Source: Scilla litardierei (lineage: Eukaryota > Streptophyta > Magnoliopsida > Asparagales > Asparagaceae). Taken from it: 64,000 bases of DNA. The position numbers and the translations under genes are program-made. The stretch is from contig CM061142.1 in the NCBI GenBank assembly GCA_030789695.1, positions 277,195,043-277,259,042 of the forward strand, given 5' to 3'. Of this stretch, positions 54,640-64,000 are shown piece by piece. The notes below the pieces were generated by a model that was not told the DNA's origin, did not search any database, and worked only from the letters and a program-made list of their open reading frames with translations. How positions within the stretch are numbered: position 1 is the stretch's first letter; each line of letters begins with the position of its first letter.

Positions 54640-55957
54640 TAAGGTGAAGATTTGGTGAGGAGTAATGAATTGAAAGTTTCATTCTTTAGCTCCTTAGTCA
54701 AATAGCGAAGCGAATGTATATTTCTTTTCCCTCTTCACATTCATTGCATACCTTCATAGATTTTGTGTGTGCTTGACTTAATTTTTGTTTGTGCGCTTAT
54801 TTATTTGCTTTTTGGGTTTGTTTTAGTTCTTTATAAAAGATAAACAAAAAAATGAAAATCCAAAATTAAAAAAAAATGTGCTTAATGAATACCTCTTTAT
54901 GATTCATTATAAGTGATATTTTTTGATTGTTCATTCATATCCTTTGTAGAAATCATTGTATTATTGTTATAGCTACATTCGCATGTTAGAAACCATTTGG
55001 TAGCCATGAAATGAGTAATTTGATTTCTACACCTACATACGCACTTCCACGAATACTAAACTTTTAGTACTTTTGGAGATCCTTTTTATGAATATTGGAA
55101 AGTGAATGTAGGATGAATAAAAACTGAATTATCTAAAGGATATGAAGTGTATTTCCATGAATAAAAATTGAGCACAAAAAGATTTGAAAATTAAAAAACG
55201 ATTATTCTCCGTATGTAAAATGGATACAATTCATGGCAAGTATACTGCCTATGAGTATCCAATATATGCTTTATGGGTAATCTTAGCATTGGCGTATATT
55301 ACTCGTCAAGCAATGCCAACCCCACATCTAAGAGTCCTTATAGGCTAAGTTTTGGGGTTTGGTAACTTGAACTCATTTTTAATGAGGTGGGAAACATCAA
55401 TCCTAGCTATATTCATGGTAAATGGAAAATATGGATTGATTTGGTTGGTGTTCTAAATTGAATCTCCCTTTGTACTTTAATGTTTATATTATTACACTTA
55501 CACAAAGGTGGTGAAGTCTATATTATGATTTCCAATGAATTTGAATTGTCTACTTTATAGAAAATACATGCAAGTGCTAGCTATACTCAATAATACTTTA
55601 TTTGTGCATGTGATACTTGATGACTTCATTAATCCACTTTTGATGATAACAAAAGGGGAGAAAAGTGTTGGAAAGATTTGGTTATGTTGAAGGGGGGCAT
55701 GGTATTATTTGTTGAAGGGGGAGCTTGAAAATACATGTAATGCATGAATAGGGGGAGCTTGAAAATAGGGGAAGCATGCTTTTCATCATTGCTATATTGT
55801 GTGCATGCTAGTAATGCTTACATCTTATTGTATTATCATATGCATTACATTTATCACACTTCACACACGCACATTTATTTGACCAAATCACACTTCACAC
55901 ACGCACATTTGTTTGCTCAAATCTTTTATGGGTTTGTCATCATCAGAAGGGGGATAT
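54640..55957 (+). other. B 3' interior: conserved noncoding or small-ORF region with GGGGGAG tracts
   Basis: No pol. At about 55222-55350 a short frame MDTIHGKYTAYEYPIYALW runs about 42 codons to a stop; C has a longer version of it (58547-58840). Purine tracts at about 55646-55660, 55690-55730 and 55745-55760, and the PPT at 55945-55956, precede the LTR. Confidence 0.6.
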
Positions 55958-57974
55958 TGTTGGATGCGACGAACTAGGATCTCTAGTTTGATGATGACAA
56001 ACGTGTGTTGCTATTTAATGTGTGTGCTAAGCGTGTTTCAGGAATGGAAAAAGCGTTAATTCTGCAAAGAGCTGACTAAGTCAAAAGATGGAGAAATTGC
56101 TATTCATATGGCAAATGAACTTTGTCAAAGAGCTATATAATTAGCAAAGGTGACTTGGTCAAATGTGGGATGAGATGGAGAGAATCTCATGGGAAGGATT
56201 CACATAAATTGATGGATTTGTTCATATCTTTTTCCTTCCATATCTCCTAGCCTCTCTCTTAGTCCTAGTTAACTTTTCCTAGCACAAGTGGGCTTGGACC
56301 AAGTCAAGATAGTACCCTAGCCATACTAGCCGAACTCCCCTAACCTAGCCTTGCCTTGCCTTGCTGCATCAATAAAAAACCCTAGGGGCTAGCTATAAAA
56401 GCCATCATCTTTTCTACCCTAGGTGTGTTGGCTATATTGATATTCCTAGGAAAAAAGATTGCAGCAACACCAAGGAAAGAGAGGAGAGCATAGCTTAATC
56501 TAAACCCTCGCCTCCGCAATAAATTGCTTCTCCTTCCTGCTATAGCCACAAGCCTCATCTACCTTGCTCCAAGCTCCACGACCAAAGGATCCTAAGCCTC
56601 ATCATCTTATCATCATCCTCCATTGCCAAGAAGAAGGAGCCACGCAAGGGCATGCTGACCTAGAGGAGAGTCGCATCTTCAGACTCTTCGACCCATGCCA
56701 TAGGGGAGTTGCCACCGCATTAACCCTCATAAAGATGTGCCTACTGCCATAGCACGAGAGCTCTCTTCGTCGTCAAAGAGCTGCTACTGAGAGATACGAG
56801 TCGTTGTGAGCGTCCTACTGCTGCCTTTGAGTCGTTTCTCGCCGTCTATCAAGTAGGTGCCAAAGCCTCTCGCCGCTGGAATCAGATCACCGCCGTCGAG
56901 GTTGACAGCTCGTCCATCAAGTCGCCGTTCGAAGGCCGCAGCCTGCCACTTGAGTCGTAGTCGAGGTCGTTATGTCATCGGAGCTAGCCGCTGCAGGAGA
57001 GCCGTACGCCATCGAGTCGTTGTTGTGCCAAGGAAGCACCGTCGCTTTGGGTTGCCAGAGGTTGCGAGTCGAATTTGCCGTTGTGATCTAGTCGTCGTCG
57101 ATGCCTTCGTTGCTGCTACCGTGGAGAACGCCGCATGTCGACGAGAACTCGGGGTTGAGCGGCTGCCGTTGAAGAGCCATCGAGGAGGCACCGTCGAATC
57201 GAGTTGAGTCGAGGAGATGCCATCGAGTTATTGAAAAAAAGTCAAAGCCCTCACGCTGCCGTGAAGGAGAAGCGGCCATCACGTCGAGTCACCGTCGAGT
57301 CGGAGAAGCGCATGCATCAAGCTAACGTGGACGAGTTTTACATGCAAAAGTTGTTTTAAGGGTTTGCTGTGCACACAGACCAAAGTAATTTAAGTTTTGA
57401 ACTAGATTGCTATACGCCCAGACCTGAGTGCTTTCAAAGATTAACGAGCCACAACTTAAGATCCAGGAGTCAAATTGATACACAGTTTGCGTCAGACTAA
57501 AACTGACGACATGCTGATTAACAGAGACGACTACACAGACACAAACTGAGCATTTCTAAACTCTTTACTCTTTTTATTCATGTATTAGTGTATCTATCTC
57601 TGTAGGGGAAACTTTACCAATTTTTGTGTTATTTGGGACTTGTCTGGTTGGGCTAGACAAGAGGGTCTTGACGTGTAGGTGCAGTCAAGAGAAGTATTTA
57701 CCTGCACTTTGTTGAGTGTGGTACAGTCTAGGTGGGGAGTTTGAGCTAGGACCCCATTGTAGGTGTACAGAAGGAACTTGTTAATGATATTTTTTGCTTG
57801 GGGGCTGGATGTAGGTCGTTGATGCGATCGAACCAGGGTAAATCTGTGCGTACTCTGTGATTGTCTCTTATTCACTCTGCTTGTCTTCTTAACTGCGTGT
57901 GATTTCTCATGGATTGCGCGAGAATTTTTTTATTAGCCTATTCCCCCCCTCTAGGCTAGGATCCAGATCCAACA
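55958..57974 (+). repeat. B 3' LTR
   Basis: TGTTGGATGCGACG...AGATCCAACA, alignable along its length with 43278-45301 with scattered differences. Confidence 0.9.
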
Positions 57975-57979
57975 TGATG

Positions 57980-59295
57980 GAGATTTGGTGAGGAGTTTTG
58001 GACTGGGCGTTTTCATTATATAGCTCCTTAGCCAAACGGCGACGCGAAGGTATATCTTTTTCTTTGAAATTAATGCATACCTTCATAGATTTTGCATGCT
58101 TGAACTGTTTTTTATTTGTGTGCTACTTTGCTTGAGTCTAGTTTGCTTGATTCATTCTATATAAAAATAAAAAAGGTTGCTTAATGAATAACTTTTCTCT
58201 TTGTATCATTCAAGTAGTATTATTGAATGTCATTCATATCCTTGTAGAAATCATTGTATTATTGTTATAGCTACATGCGCATGTTAGAATTCCTAAGTAG
58301 CCATGACATGTTTAATAAATTGAATAACATGATTTCTACACCTACAATGACACTTCCACTAGTGTTGAATATTGTTACACAATTGGAGATTCTTTTATGA
58401 AATGTTGGAAAGTGAATGTAGGTTGAAAAATAACTGATAAATCTAAAGGATATGATGTGCATTTGCCATGGATTAAAATTGAGCACAAAATAATTGAATA
58501 TGAAACAAGAAAAATTAAAAAGAATGAATATTGCTCCGTATGAGAAATGGATACAATTCGTGGCAAGTATACTACGCACGAGTATCCAACATATGCTATA
58601 TGGATAATCTTTAGCGTTGGTGTATTTTACTCGTCATGCAATGCCATCCTACATCTAAGAGTCCTTATAGGCTATGCTTTTGGGGTGTGTTATCTTGAAC
58701 TCATTTTTAATAAGGTGGAGAAAATCAATCCTAGTGATATAATGTTTATTGGAAATATGGATTGGTTTTGGTTGATTTCTATAAGAGTTTCTCCCTTTGT
58801 GCTTCAATTATTTAATCATCACACTTACACAATGGTGTAGAAGTCTTTGTTACACTTTTCATTGAAATTGAAGTGCTTACTCTAAGAAAAATGACATGCA
58901 AGTGTTAGTTGTGATTTATAATACTTTATTTTTGCATGTGGCATGAACTAAACTTCGTGTATACGCTTTTGATGATAACAAAAGGGGGAGAAAATATTGA
59001 AGATTTGGTGCATTAATGCTTATATGTGCATATCTGAATATTGGTTTAAGGGGGAGCATTAATGAATAATTGAATATGAGAATATATGTTTAAGGGGGAG
59101 TATGAAAATAGGGGGAGCATGCCATGCTTATCACTTTATCACTGCATCATTGCATGCTTGTATGCTTGTACATCAAGTGTTATATTGTTGCATACATCCT
59201 CCCATTATCACACTTTACATACACATGTCACGATGTATTATTTGGAACATTAGTGCAAATCTTATAATTGTTTGTCATCATCAAAAGGGGGAGAT
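57980..59295 (+). other. C 3' interior, homologous to B 3' interior
   Basis: Begins GAGATTTGGTGAGGAGT like B at 54650. It holds the ORF described separately (58547-58840) and GGGGGAG tracts at about 58985, 59050, 59093 and 59112, with the final PPT at 59283-59294. No pol. Confidence 0.65.
58547..58840 (+). CDS. Hypothetical small ORF of C (conserved start with B)
   Basis: Ninety-seven codons starting MDTIRGKYTTHEYPTYAIW, with two moderately hydrophobic stretches (WIIFSVGVFYSSCN and LIGYAFGVCYLELIF). B has the same first 19 residues with four changes, then two compensating one-base indels, and stops early. I recognise no family. Its position between gag and the 3' LTR recalls extra ORFs of some Sireviruses, but protein-level conservation is not shown and it may be noncoding. 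Confidence 0.3.
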   Translation: MDTIRGKYTTHEYPTYAIWIIFSVGVFYSSCNAILHLRVLIGYAFGVCYLELIFNKVEKINPSDIMFIGNMDWFWLISIRVSPFVLQLFNHHTYTMV

Positions 59296-61069
59296 TGTTG
59301 GATACAACGTATGTTGGATACAACGATCGTTAACTTCGTGTTTAATGACAACAAACGTGTGTGAACGTTCTAATGTGTGTGCTAAGTGTTTTCGGAAATG
59401 GCACGCTTGTAAATCTTCAATATGATGACTAAGTCAATTGATGGAGGACTTGCTATTTGCATAGCAAATTAGACGATGGAGTAATTGCTATTCATATAGC
59501 AACTTGGACTTGGTCAAAGATGGAGGGATATAGAGTATCTCAATCAAATCTCTCTTGGATTGATTCAAAACAATTAGAGATTCAATTCAAATCCTAATCC
59601 TATTAGCATTGCAAACCAAATCCCATTCAAATTCCTAATCCTATTTGTATTGCAATGGGATCAAAACAAATCCCAATCAAACCCTATTCAAATCTCTCCA
59701 AATCCCATATTCCTATCTCCATTAGGATTCCCTCTTGCCAAATCTACCTAGCCGCACCAATACCCCTTGGCCACACAAAAACCCTTGAATCCCCTACATA
59801 TACTATCATCTTCAAGGGGAAAATATTGCGGCAACACAAAGAAACAAAAGGGGAGAGCACATTGCGGCCAACACAAGAATTTGCAAAACCTTCAAAGCCA
59901 AAACCCTAAACTCCAATACCATACATGTTGCAACTTTGAGGGGAGCCTTACATGCCGCAACTTTTAGGGGAGTCCTATATGTCGAAAAGCCTCCATTGAG
60001 AATCTCCATTGCTTCGAGTCACAAGCTCCTTCCCCATTGCCGCAAAGATCATTGCCATACCCTATTATCCATAAGCCTATACTCCATCTCCCAATCATTT
60101 ATAAGCTTGTTGAAGAAGGAGGAAGAAGCCCATCAAGCTGAAGAACAAATCACACATCCAAGGAGGCAACGTCAACCTATAGCCAAAAGCTCCAAGACCT
60201 CATCATCTCCTTGCCATTGCTGCAACCTAGCATCACCAAGCAAGCATCGTCAAGGGAAGGCCACAACAAGGAGAGAGGAGTAGGCTACGCGCACACTACA
60301 GCAGCACCCATGCACCTTACGTGTGCACTGCTGCAGCAGTCCCACCCATTGCACACACACTATAGCCGCACCAAGGAGGTCCATGCATCTGGCCGCAAGT
60401 TGAAGACCCAAGCTCCTACAAGTGCTGCAAGCATCAGGTCTCCAACAAAGGAAAGGGGCGCTGCAAGTTTCAGAAAGCCATTATCCAAGTGACATGGCCA
60501 CAACTTTCACATACAAGCCAAGGCCACAACTTGATTTGCCGAGGAGATGTGACGAGACGACTACATCTTGCCAAACGAGAGCTGGCTCGTGCTGATTGAC
60601 GGAGACAACGATGGCTACACAAAGTTGAGCTTTCTAAACTATTATTATTATTTTTGTGTAGTATTGTTTGATCTCTGTAGGAGAAACTTTTACCATTTAC
60701 TTGTGACTATTTGGGGTCTTGTCTAGTGGTGGTCTAGACAAGAGGAACTTGACGGGTGTCATCAAGTGAGAGCATATATTAGGATTGATAGTGTTGAACA
60801 CGGTGAGTGGGGTACTGAGCATGGTGAGTGTAGAGACGTTGGTTCTCTAGCTATTATGGTTGTGCATGTACACTATTAATATAATATTTGCTTTCGGGGG
60901 CTAGACGTAGGTCGTGATAATCGACCGAACCAGGGTAAATTTGTTGTGCATCTGTGTCGGATTATTATTTATCATGCTTGTGATTATAACTACGTGTGAT
61001 ACCTCGTGGGTTACACGAGATTTTTTATTATCCTATTCACCACCCCTAGGCTTAGATCCAGATCCAACA
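59296..61069 (+). repeat. C 3' LTR
   Basis: Starts with the same tandem TGTTGGATACAAC duplication as the 5' LTR; ends AGATCCAACA before TSD AGCTC. Confidence 0.9.
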
Positions 61070-61233
61070 AGCTCTGCATCATAGAAATATGCACGAGACA
61101 GGTACCCGCATAATAGGTCGTTGCACCTCCCCCATGCTTGCCTGAGACTCTCTCTGTCATCTTGGGTAAAGCTAAGGACCGTGCTAAATGCTTGGTTCAT
61201 TGGAGTGTAGCTCCCCCACATCTTCGAATGCAT
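61070..61233 (-). pseudogene. D ORF, N-terminal part (gypsy Gag-like)
   Basis: The ATG at 61233 (minus) reads MHSKMWGSYTPMNQAF, then SFTQDDRESLRQAWGRCNDL and runs into the C insertion. (D/E)ESL..AW.R(F/C).(D/E)LL resembles the retrotransposon Gag domain of Athila/Tat gypsy elements. The frame is open further upstream to 61284 from a GTG, but ATG 61233 is preferred. It continues at 39635 downwards when C and one TSD are ignored. Confidence 0.55.
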
Positions 61234-61348
61234 AGAACCTGAGCAATCACAGAAATAACAACCTGGAAAAGACGTCAGTGGCACAAGAGAGAAAAAGATA
61301 ATAATAATGTGGTGGCGGAGAAAAAATATCTTTTTATTACTAATAAAA

Positions 61349-61399
<51 letters not shown>

Positions 61400-61448
61400 T
61401 TCGAAGTCTAGCAACCTAATTGTGATAGATAGGTAATATAGCAGAACG
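61234..61448 (-). other. D leader with (TA)n microsatellite
   Basis: Between primer site and gag-like ORF; contains a pure AT run at 61351-61395 and a T/A-rich hairpin-like ATCTTTTTATTACTAATAAAAAGAT (two arms around 61328-61352). Confidence 0.7.
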
Positions 61449-61468
61449 CGTTCCCAGCAACGGCGCCA
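61449..61468 (-). promoter_or_regulatory. Primer binding site of D (tRNA-Asp type)
   Basis: Minus strand TGGCGCCGTTGCTGGGAACG, 6 nt after the 5' LTR end; complementary to the 3' end of tRNA-Asp, as used by Athila-type elements. The plus strand therefore mimics a tRNA 3' end but is no tRNA gene. Confidence 0.8.
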
Positions 61469-61474
61469 TTTTAT

Positions 61475-63301
61475 TGTTCTGCGAGGATGCACACCTCAAG
61501 AAAGGCAAGCACACACTCACCCCCCAAGTGCAACGATGTCAAAGCTATATATTTCCGATGAGTTCGGGGTCGAATCCACAGGGAGACGTTGCTTATACTA
61601 CCTATCGATTCCTAGGTTGATTGGACTTCGAATTTATTGTGTTGATGAATTACGAAGAAGGTAGTAATGATGATGGAGGTGAAATGAGAGGGTGTCACTA
61701 TCAGCATGGCACGTCCAAGGACTACATACAAAAAGAAAACAAATAAAACAAAGAAAAGAATTAGGAGAAAGATCTTTAGGGTGTCAAAAATCCCCGCTCG
61801 GACTTTCGGGCTTGAATATCGGGTTAAGGACCCTTTCGTCGAACGATGAATGAGGACAGGAGTGCCACATCCAGAGATGGGAATGAGTACTTAACTTTCA
61901 TCGTCCTACTCGTCTAACATATCGCTGTGCTCAGCTGCTTTCCCTATGCACTTCACATATGGATACGTGCGTTACGTTCGACACTGGTTCCCATATCACA
62001 GATCTGTATCCACTCTCACGATCTACAGATTGGGATACTACACCAAGGTGGGTTCTAGCAGTCAGGCTACTCTCGTATTCACTGACTAGCGGATCGGGGG
62101 TTAGTAATCATCACTAGCATGCAAGTCACTCCCATGATCACGAGCCCGTGAAGATGGCGCTAATCCCTAATCAGATTCGTGGAGATCTTCCCTCAAACAT
62201 GGAGCTACTTTTGCAATTCTCCAATTCTAGGGCTAATCCACCAAAACCCATGTTCAAACTACTATAGAGCAACCCTAGATTCATTCAACTAAGGTTAACC
62301 TAACATCCAATCCTTATAATCCTAGGGTTCATCCCTAACCCTAGAAATAGATCTACTCAATCATGGAAAAAGATATGAAAACAATAGAAATCAACATCAC
62401 AAGCAAACAACAAAGGCAATAAATAAGATTCAATAGGAAAATACTTAGCTTCATGAAGATTTGATACAAAATCGCCAAGAAGGGGGCAGATGGCATGGCC
62501 TAGCCTCTAAAATTGTCTCCTAGCACCAAAACTGAATAAAAACCGGCCTCCCCAATGATGGATGCTCAAAAACTATTTATAGCCCCTAGAAAACCCTAAA
62601 AACTACCCCCAAAAACCCAAACAGATCGCAAATTGCAGGTGCTGAGACATGAACCACTCGGTTGAGCGAGCCCTAGCACTCGGTCGAGCGCCTTCTTTGT
62701 GCTCTGGCTTCTAAGTCTTCGAAAAGGGGCCACTCGGTCGAGCGGGGTAAGTCACTCGAGTGGAATCAACAGAGATTTCCAAGTTAAATCTGGGGGTCGT
62801 CTACAGAGGGTCGCTCGATCGAGGAGGTAGGCCACTCGGTCGAGCGGTCGAGATAGGTAAGCCGCTCGGTCGAGCGAGGTAGGTTGCTCGGTCGAGCGAC
62901 CTACGGACTTGAAGCTCTTCTTGGCCCTCTCTTTGATCTTCTCTTTTGCGACCTCAGCTTGGCCGAGCAGGGTAGCCGCTCGGCCGAGCGACCTGGAATT
63001 TAGCTCTTGGTCCTCTTCCTTCTTTCCTTCCTCCTCTTTATCTTCTTTGCTTCCTTCTTCATCTTCTTCCTCTCCAGCAGCATGAAATCCTTAATTACGA
63101 TGCCATTGACGCTCCGATATCGACGACTATGTCCTTCTCTCCAATATGCTCCAAATTGCTCGATATTCCCTGAAATGCAACCAAACACTCTTAAAGTCAA
63201 ATAGTTCCAATCATCAACATAAAAGCATATAAAATCGAGATTTAAGAAATCATTTTGACGGGTAAACATATAGATGAAATGTGGAATATTATGATACATC
63301 A
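61475..63301 (-). repeat. D 5' LTR
   Basis: Minus start TGATGTATCATAATATTCC at 63301, end at 61475. TATA (minus CTATAAATAG) at 62573-62582. Palindrome array at about 62655-62990. Confidence 0.88.
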
Positions 63302-63306
63302 TTGAA

Positions 63307-63969
63307 TGGTGAACGCATAGGAAAAAGTGGCACTCCATTTTGAGTCTGTTTGACCCCTTAAATGATGCTCCAAAGTTGTCCAAAAACTGTTTTTTCGCAA
63401 AAGACACAGCCGCCAAATTAAGTCGTGCAACCCTATGAGTGTGGTTCCCACAGTGGGTCCCACAATCCCAGCCGACGGCTGGGCGCGTCCGGAGCACATG
63501 CCCAGCAGCCGCGTGTAAAGCACATGCCAGGGCACACGGGCTGGGCACCCGCCCGCATGCGCGGGCGTGCATGACCCGCCGAGTGGTCGGGTCGGGTGCC
63601 CACCCACCAAGTGGGTCGGGCGGCCCACGGGTCGGGCGTCTACGGGTGCGGGCCCTGACCCGCAATGCCCTAAATGTGCCTATTAGCTGTTTTGGTTCTA
63701 ACTTGTGCGTTTGGCGTCCGTTTTGGACGCCATTCGAACATTGGTTTAGACCGGGACGTCCCCGTCATCTAGGTGACCTTTTCCTCGTGTTTATTTTATT
63801 AAATATGTACGTAAATATTAACGACATACTTAATTCCTTTTGCAATACCTCCACAATAATAATATTTTAGACTTATATCATAAACTCTTTACGACTTAAT
63901 TAATTCCCTTGTAATATTAAAATCCATTTGCATCAAATACAAATTAACTGAGGGAATACATCCCTCAAC
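63307..63969 (-). repeat. LTR I, right part, with GC-rich block
   Basis: The part of LTR I right of D. A GC-rich stretch (about 63430-63670) has repeated GGGTCGGG, GACCCGC and GCCCAGC motifs, in sharp contrast to the AT-rich flanks. Minus start TGTTGAGGGATG at 63969, with an internal TGAGGGATGTATTCCCTCA hairpin (63949-63967) at the very LTR end. Confidence 0.55.
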
Positions 63970-64000
63970 ATCTTCCACTCGCACTCAGTATCATTTATCC

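Larger units (their letters stand above)
43278..57974 (+). mobile_element. Element B: Sirevirus-like copia, gag-only, hosts A
   Basis: LTRs at 43278-45301 (2024 bp) and 55958-57974 (2017 bp), TSD TGATG. Primer site TGGTATCAGAGC at 45304. Multiple GGGGGAG tracts precede the 3' LTR. Interior without A is about 3.2 kb: gag then about 1.3 kb with no pol. Inserted in C directly downstream of the C gag stop. Its own sequence after gag is homologous to C at 57980-59295. Confidence 0.92.
39636..61069 (+). mobile_element. Element C: Sirevirus-like copia, gag-only, hosts B
   Basis: LTRs at 39636-41373 (1738 bp) and 59296-61069 (1774 bp), TSD AGCTC. Primer site TGGTACCAAAGC at 41376, a diverged initiator-Met type. 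The purine tract AAAAGGGGGAGA lies at 59283-59294. Interior without B is about 3.2 kb: gag (41416-43269) followed by about 1.3 kb without pol. Layout and lengths equal those of B, so both represent a non-autonomous family rather than random deletions. Confidence 0.9.
34965..63301 (-). mobile_element. Element D: Athila-like gypsy element, pol-less, hosts C
   Basis: LTRs at 34965-36761 (1797 bp) and 61475-63301 (1827 bp), TSD TTGAA at 34960-34964 and 63302-63306. Minus strand: primer site at 61449-61468 matching the tRNA-Asp 3' end, purine tract at 36762-36774. Without C the interior is about 3.3 kb and encodes only a degraded Gag-like/unknown ORF. Several AAGCTTGGGGGAG tracts (minus) near the 3' LTR are typical of Athila-type elements. 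No protease, RT or integrase, so it is non-autonomous or deleted. Confidence 0.88.
34166..63969 (-). repeat. Element I: copia-type LTR on the minus strand, split by D
   Basis: The minus-strand start is TGTTGAGGGATG at 63969, directly preceded (minus) by GAGTGGAAGA, a copia-style purine tract, so this is a 3' LTR whose interior lies right of the window. Visible parts are 63307-63969 and 34166-34964. The left border at TGACGGG (34166) is tentative. A TATA box (minus CTATATAAATAGG, within 34781-34800) fits a U3/R boundary. D is inserted in it with TSD TTGAA. Confidence 0.55.

Noticed and set aside
61449..61468. A tRNA-Asp 3' end on the plus strand
   Set aside because: Only the acceptor/T-arm 3' 20 bases are present, directly beside an LTR; it is the primer binding site of D.
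63000..63665. A 221-codon minus ORF
   Set aside because: It crosses the D LTR end, the TSD and LTR I, so it is a chance composite.

Overview
This is repeat-rich nuclear DNA of a flowering plant. I see no complete, intact host gene. The plant origin rests on four things: captured exons that resemble plant families (PLAC8, TVP38/TMEM64, beta-galactosidase GH35, UBP3/4-type ubiquitin protease, ALKBH10-like), a nuclear copy of chloroplast ndhB, plant L1-type LINEs with a DUF4283 ORF1, and Sirevirus-like (Ty1/copia) and Athila-like (Ty3/gypsy) LTR retrotransposons. I cannot name the species.

The left half (1-34165) is a mosaic. Two minus-strand LINE copies lie head to tail at 1-3715, joined by a TA-rich tract. 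A CACTA (En/Spm) transposon fills 3814-11194, with TAA target-site duplications (TSDs), CACTACTACA inverted ends and subterminal repeats. It carries spliced exon fragments of five unrelated host genes. One of them, a UBP exon, is split by a solo LTR (8601-10455, TSD ATTAC). The CACTA sits in a minus-strand long-LTR element, E, which also took up a chloroplast ndhB piece (about 11472-12002). The LTR of E (13249-15004 and 27855-28968) is split by a related plus-strand element, F (15005-27849). F has LTRs of about 3.4 kb and a noncoding interior, and a further truncated LINE (about 19388-22799) is inserted in it. E lies in the 3' part of an Athila-like element, H (28969 to about 33000).

The right half (about 34166-63969) is a nest five elements deep, and four of the levels have matching 5-bp TSDs. 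A copia-type LTR (I) is split by D (34965-63301, TSD TTGAA, minus strand, Athila-like). D is split by C (39636-61069, TSD AGCTC), C by B (43278-57974, TSD TGATG), and B by A (46443-53862, TSD GTTAG). A, B and C are Sirevirus-like: initiator-Met-type primer site, UBN2-like Gag with CCHC knuckles and coiled coil, and GGGGGAG tracts before the 3' LTR. None of A, B, C, D or F shows protease, integrase or reverse transcriptase; the only reverse transcriptase in the window belongs to the LINEs. The LTR elements here therefore look like non-autonomous families that would depend on proteins made elsewhere.

The most unusual signals are: (i) a 14-bp motif, GGGAGTCGACTACC, that occurs in pairs exactly 21 bp apart throughout the A-family LTRs and once inside A; (ii) a second ORF in A resembling the 'putative plant transposon protein' domain, placed where pol would be expected; (iii) the multi-gene capture in the CACTA element; (iv) LINE copies that end in (TA)n instead of poly(A).
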